A stretch of DNA of 64,000 nt from VHCN01 sp964589935 (GTDB lineage: Bacteria > Verrucomicrobiota > Verrucomicrobiia > Limisphaerales > VHCN01), in NCBI GenBank assembly GCA_964589935.1, contig CAZPVD010000005.1, positions 1 to 64,000 on the forward strand. The letters run 5' to 3'. A model generated the notes under the pieces. It saw nothing but the letters and a program-made list of their open reading frames with translations, did not search any database and had not been told where the DNA came from. The first letter of the stretch is position 1. Every line of letters begins with the position of its first letter. The position numbers and the translations under genes are program-made. Positions 62,250-64,000 of the stretch are shown here, in pieces.

Positions 62250-63683
62250 ATGAGCACACCAGATTCAACTTGTGCCGTGCCTGCTGCCGCGCCAACGGCT
62301 GCGGAACTCGACGCCTCGTGCCGCGCGCCGGTGACGTTCATCTTCTTCAGCGCCGCGATGTGGCTCGTGCTCGCGACGCTGCTCGGCCTCGCCGTTGTGA
62401 TTCAGCTCGTCTCGCCGGACTTTCTCGCGCAGCACGCGTGGCTCTCGTATGGACGCCTCCGGCCCGCCGCAGAGAATGCGTTTCTCTACGGCTTCGCATT
62501 GCAAGCCGCGTTGGGAGTTGCGCTGTGGATGATTTGCCGTCTCGGACAGGTCGCGCTCAACGCGCCGCTCGCGGTTTTCATCGGCACGAAGTTCTGGAAT
62601 CTCGGCGTCACGTTCGGCGTCGTGGGCATCCTGCTCGGCGATAACTCCGGCCACGAAGGGTTTGAACTTCCGCGTTATGCCGCGCCGGTGGTGCTGCTTG
62701 GTTATCTCGTCATCGCGGTGAACGCGCTTCTCACGCTGCATCGCCGGCGTGAGCGGGCTCTCTACATCTCGCTTTGGTATTTGCTTGCCGCGCTGCTGTG
62801 GCTGCCGTGGATTTTTCTCACCGCCGACTGGCTGCTTCTGCGCCTGCCGGTGCGCGGCGTGATGCAATCGGTCGTGGGCTGGTGGTTCGTGAACAATCTG
62901 CACCAGCTCGTGCTTGTGCCGTTCGGCCTCGCGTCCGCTTATTACATCGTGCCGAAGTTCACCGAACGCCCCGTGCATAGCGGTGATCTCGCGCTGTTCG
63001 GTTTCTGGACGCTCGTCCTCGTCGGCGGCTGGGGCGGCATCCCGGCGGGCGCGCCCGTGCCCGCGTGGCTCATCAGCATCAGCGTCGCGGCGTCGTGGCT
63101 CGCGGTCGTCCCGGCGCTCGCGGCCGTGGCGAATCTTTATCTTACATGGAAGGGCCGCTTCGGCATGTTGAAGGACAACGTCGCCCTGCGCTTCCTGTTC
63201 GTCGGCCTGATTTTCTATCTCGCGTGGACGCTCCGGTCGGCGGTGTTCTCGTTCCGCGGCTTGAGCGAGACGGTGCGCTTCACTCCGTTCGACCTCGCGC
63301 AGACGCAGCTTGTGCTTTTTGGCGTGTTTGGAATGCTCATGTTTGGCGCGCTCTACGAGATCGTCCCGCGCGTCGCCGGCGCGGCGTGGGCGTGCGACAA
63401 GATGCCGCGGCTGCATTTCTGGTGCGCGCTCGCTGGAACAGTGCTCATCCAGGCGAGCCTCGCGGCCCCTGCGGCGATTGCTGCGGTCAGTGGAAATGCC
63501 CCGCCCGCGTTCGCGGCGCGGATGCCGGCCATCGCGGTTGTCGGTGCGGCGCTGATTGCGCTGGGCAACCTCGGCTTCGTGATGAACTTCATCGGTCTTG
63601 CGGTGCGCGCCGTTCGCCAGTGCGAGTGCTGCTGCCCGTTTGGTGATTCTTCAAAAACCCAGACCGCGGGGGTGGCGTCATGA
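62250..63683 (+). CDS. CcoN-like oxidase subunit I lacking all metal-ligand histidines
   Basis: A 477-residue membrane protein with about twelve TM helices. It is recognisable as a cbb3-type (CcoN) subunit by SYGRLRPAAENAFLYGF, GHEGFELPRY, WWFVNNLHQL with YYIVPKFTERPV, and FGALYEIVPRV with LHFWCALAGTVL. Aligned by eye with CcoN, the low-spin heme His is A74. The CuB His positions are N215, P265 and A266, and the HxH positions of the two hemes are Q351 and Q353. It should therefore not reduce oxygen. It follows the act operon and overlaps the CcoO-like gene by ATGA. Confidence 0.8.
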   Translation: MSTPDSTCAVPAAAPTAAELDASCRAPVTFIFFSAAMWLVLATLLGLAVVIQLVSPDFLAQHAWLSYGRLRPAAENAFLYGFALQAALGVALWMICRLGQVALNAPLAVFIGTKFWNLGVTFGVVGILLGDNSGHEGFELPRYAAPVVLLGYLVIAVNALLTLHRRRERALYISLWYLLAALLWLPWIFLTADWLLLRLPVRGVMQSVVGWWFVNNLHQLVLVPFGLASAYYIVPKFTERPVHSGDLALFGFWTLVLVGGWGGIPAGAPVPAWLISISVAASWLAVVPALAAVANLYLTWKGRFGMLKDNVALRFLFVGLIFYLAWTLRSAVFSFRGLSETVRFTPFDLAQTQLVLFGVFGMLMFGALYEIVPRVAGAAWACDKMPRLHFWCALAGTVLIQASLAAPAAIAAVSGNAPPAFAARMPAIAVVGAALIALGNLGFVMNFIGLAVRAVRQCECCCPFGDSSKTQTAGVAS

Positions 63684-64000
63684 AACGCGGCCCGCTCATT
63701 TTCCTCGGCGCGTTTTTTGCGCTCGCGTGCTCGTGGGCCGCGCTCGTGCTCGCGCCGCAGTTGCAGCTCGGCGCGCTGGAGCCGGACAAAATCATCAACA
63801 GCTCTGCCCTCTACCCCGTGGCGCGGCCCGGTTTCGCGCAGCAGGGCGCGGAGGTCTATCGCGCCAACGGCTGCTTCTACTGTCACACCGAGCAGGTGCG
63901 GCAGGGCGGCATCACGTTCGGCGCGGTGCTCACCGATCCCGGAGCGAAGGCGGCCGCCGTGGCCAGGACGTTGCTTGCGTTGAAGCCGGAGCTGAAGGAC
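63680..64000 (+). CDS. CcoO-like membrane cytochrome c, partial
   Basis: The first 107 residues of a membrane-anchored cytochrome c, cut off by the window end. An N-terminal TM helix (LIFLGAFFALACSWAALVL) precedes YPVARPGFAQQGAEVYRANGC (in parts) with the heme motif C-F-Y-C-H and TEQVRQGGITFG, resembling CcoO of cbb3 oxidases. It starts in the stop of the CcoN-like gene (ATGA). It may carry electrons from ActE to a true oxidase encoded further on. Whether a second heme or other domains follow is unknown. Confidence 0.8.
   Translation, partial: MKRGPLIFLGAFFALACSWAALVLAPQLQLGALEPDKIINSSALYPVARPGFAQQGAEVYRANGCFYCHTEQVRQGGITFGAVLTDPGAKAAAVARTLLALKPELKD

Overview
The window is a GC-rich bacterial chromosome segment that reads as Verrucomicrobiota; a planctomycete is the main alternative. 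The signs are a split PSD1/DUF1501 pair plus a second DUF1501 gene, a DUF1080 protein, a sulfatase and sialate O-acetylesterase, a full ActABCDEF alternative complex III, and many secreted proteins with Sec or Tat signals. Assignment to a family is inference; there is no rRNA or tRNA in the window. Coding density is high and many neighbours overlap by ATGA, GTGA or TGATG, so most of the window is organised as tight operons.

Layout. 1-160: end of a 21-bp tandem repeat. 0.2-10.1 kb (+): a secreted metallo-beta-lactamase-fold protein, then an exopolysaccharide locus (outer-membrane barrel, Wza-type export protein with a very long coiled coil, Wzc-type tyrosine kinase, GT2 and GT4 glycosyltransferases). 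10.2-12.8 kb: a small lysozyme-like secreted protein, a DUF1080 protein and a Tat-exported DUF1501 protein. 12.8-19.1 kb (-): response regulator, 1190-residue hybrid histidine kinase, glcE, glcF. 19.3-25.3 kb (+): an acyltransferase/aminotransferase fusion, a TPMT-like methyltransferase, zwf, two tandem paralogous lipoproteins, pgl.

25.3-37.5 kb (+, with a divergent XRE-cupin regulator): tdh, kbl, a UPF0126/glycine-transporter-type membrane protein, a basic-secretory-protein peptidase, an M60/TCAF-like peptidase, PutA, an Xaa-Pro aminopeptidase and a secreted HExxH protein with a VHL-like C-terminal domain. Together these could break down secreted or foreign Pro/Thr-rich (mucin-like or extensin-like) protein and oxidise the threonine, glycine and proline released. 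This is the most coherent candidate system in the accessory part.

37.5-53.4 kb: a TPR protein, korAB (2-oxoacid:ferredoxin oxidoreductase) behind a strong promoter with two perfect inverted repeats, an SGNH acetylesterase, a glycosyltransferase and methyltransferase, an orphan CdiI-type immunity protein, a sulfatase, a sialate O-acetylesterase, and a DUF1501/PSD1 pair split by an oppositely oriented vapBC module. The vapBC module has a perfect palindromic operator and probably a leaderless transcript.

53.8-64 kb (+): respiratory operon actABCDEF, a small membrane protein, a CcoN-like subunit and a CcoO-like cytochrome c that runs off the window. By eye, the CcoN-like protein keeps the family fold but has lost all six histidine ligands of the hemes and CuB. 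A ligand-free 'pseudo-oxidase' subunit coupled to alternative complex III is the most unusual observation here. Short heptamer arrays and hairpin elements inside conserved genes (glcF, putA, the PSD1 gene) are a second recurring oddity.
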